Both the position numbers and the translations under genes were made by a program. A model generated the notes under the pieces. The model was not told the DNA's origin and searched no databases. It saw only the letters and a program-made list of their open reading frames with translations. A stretch of 6,804 nt of DNA from JAKEHA01 sp035687255 (GTDB taxonomy: Bacteria > Krumholzibacteriota > Krumholzibacteriia > WVZY01 > JAKEHA01): the NCBI GenBank assembly GCA_035687255.1, contig DASRYI010000197.1, positions 1 to 6,804 on the forward strand. Reading direction: 5' to 3'. This document shows, one piece after another, positions 6,770-6,804 of the stretch (its first letter is position 1; the number at the start of each line of letters is the position of its first letter).

Positions 6770-6804
6770 CCGGGTCAGTTCCGGTACTGGATGCGCGAGA
6801 GAAT

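Overview
The window comes from a GC-rich, Gram-negative-type (diderm) bacterium. Two proteases with signal peptides and a sigma-54 activator point that way. No gene fixes the phylum; a deep-branching or deltaproteobacteria-like lineage would fit, but this is inference. There are five protein genes plus one very small, unusual gene, and no tRNA, rRNA, CRISPR array or insertion sequence.

Layout. Positions 1-347 (+) hold the 3' part of a MutT-like Nudix hydrolase. Positions 398-1492 (+) encode a membrane permease of the SO_0444/ArsP_1 (DUF318) type, probably a metal exporter. It runs tail-to-tail, 13 bp apart, into a sigma-54-dependent activator on the minus strand (1506-3152) with GAF, AAA+ and Fis-type HTH domains. 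Upstream of the activator, also on the minus strand, is a strong intrinsic terminator (3206-3229). Beyond it lies a 59-residue gene (3392-3571) made of a hydrophobic N-terminus followed by a G-x-S-x-W pentapeptide repeat. A divergent intergenic region (3572-3872) separates this from two M16 peptidase genes on the plus strand (3873-5249 and 5246-6769). These overlap by 4 bp: the first keeps the zinc site, the second has lost it.

The most interesting part is 3206-3808. The small Trp-rich repeat gene has a clean ribosome binding site and a near-consensus -24/-12 sigma-54 promoter (3662-3678, minus). Palindromes lie about 140-155 bp upstream of the predicted start, where an activator would be expected to bind, and its own terminator follows the gene. 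The next gene downstream is a sigma-54 activator with an intact GAFTGA loop. The simplest reading is a dedicated regulator-target pair: a GAF-sensed signal switches on a short mRNA for an exported or membrane-anchored W/N/S/T/G repeat peptide. The divergent M16 pair acts in the periplasm and may, speculatively, process or degrade that peptide. I do not recognise the small protein as a described family, and the functional link is inference.
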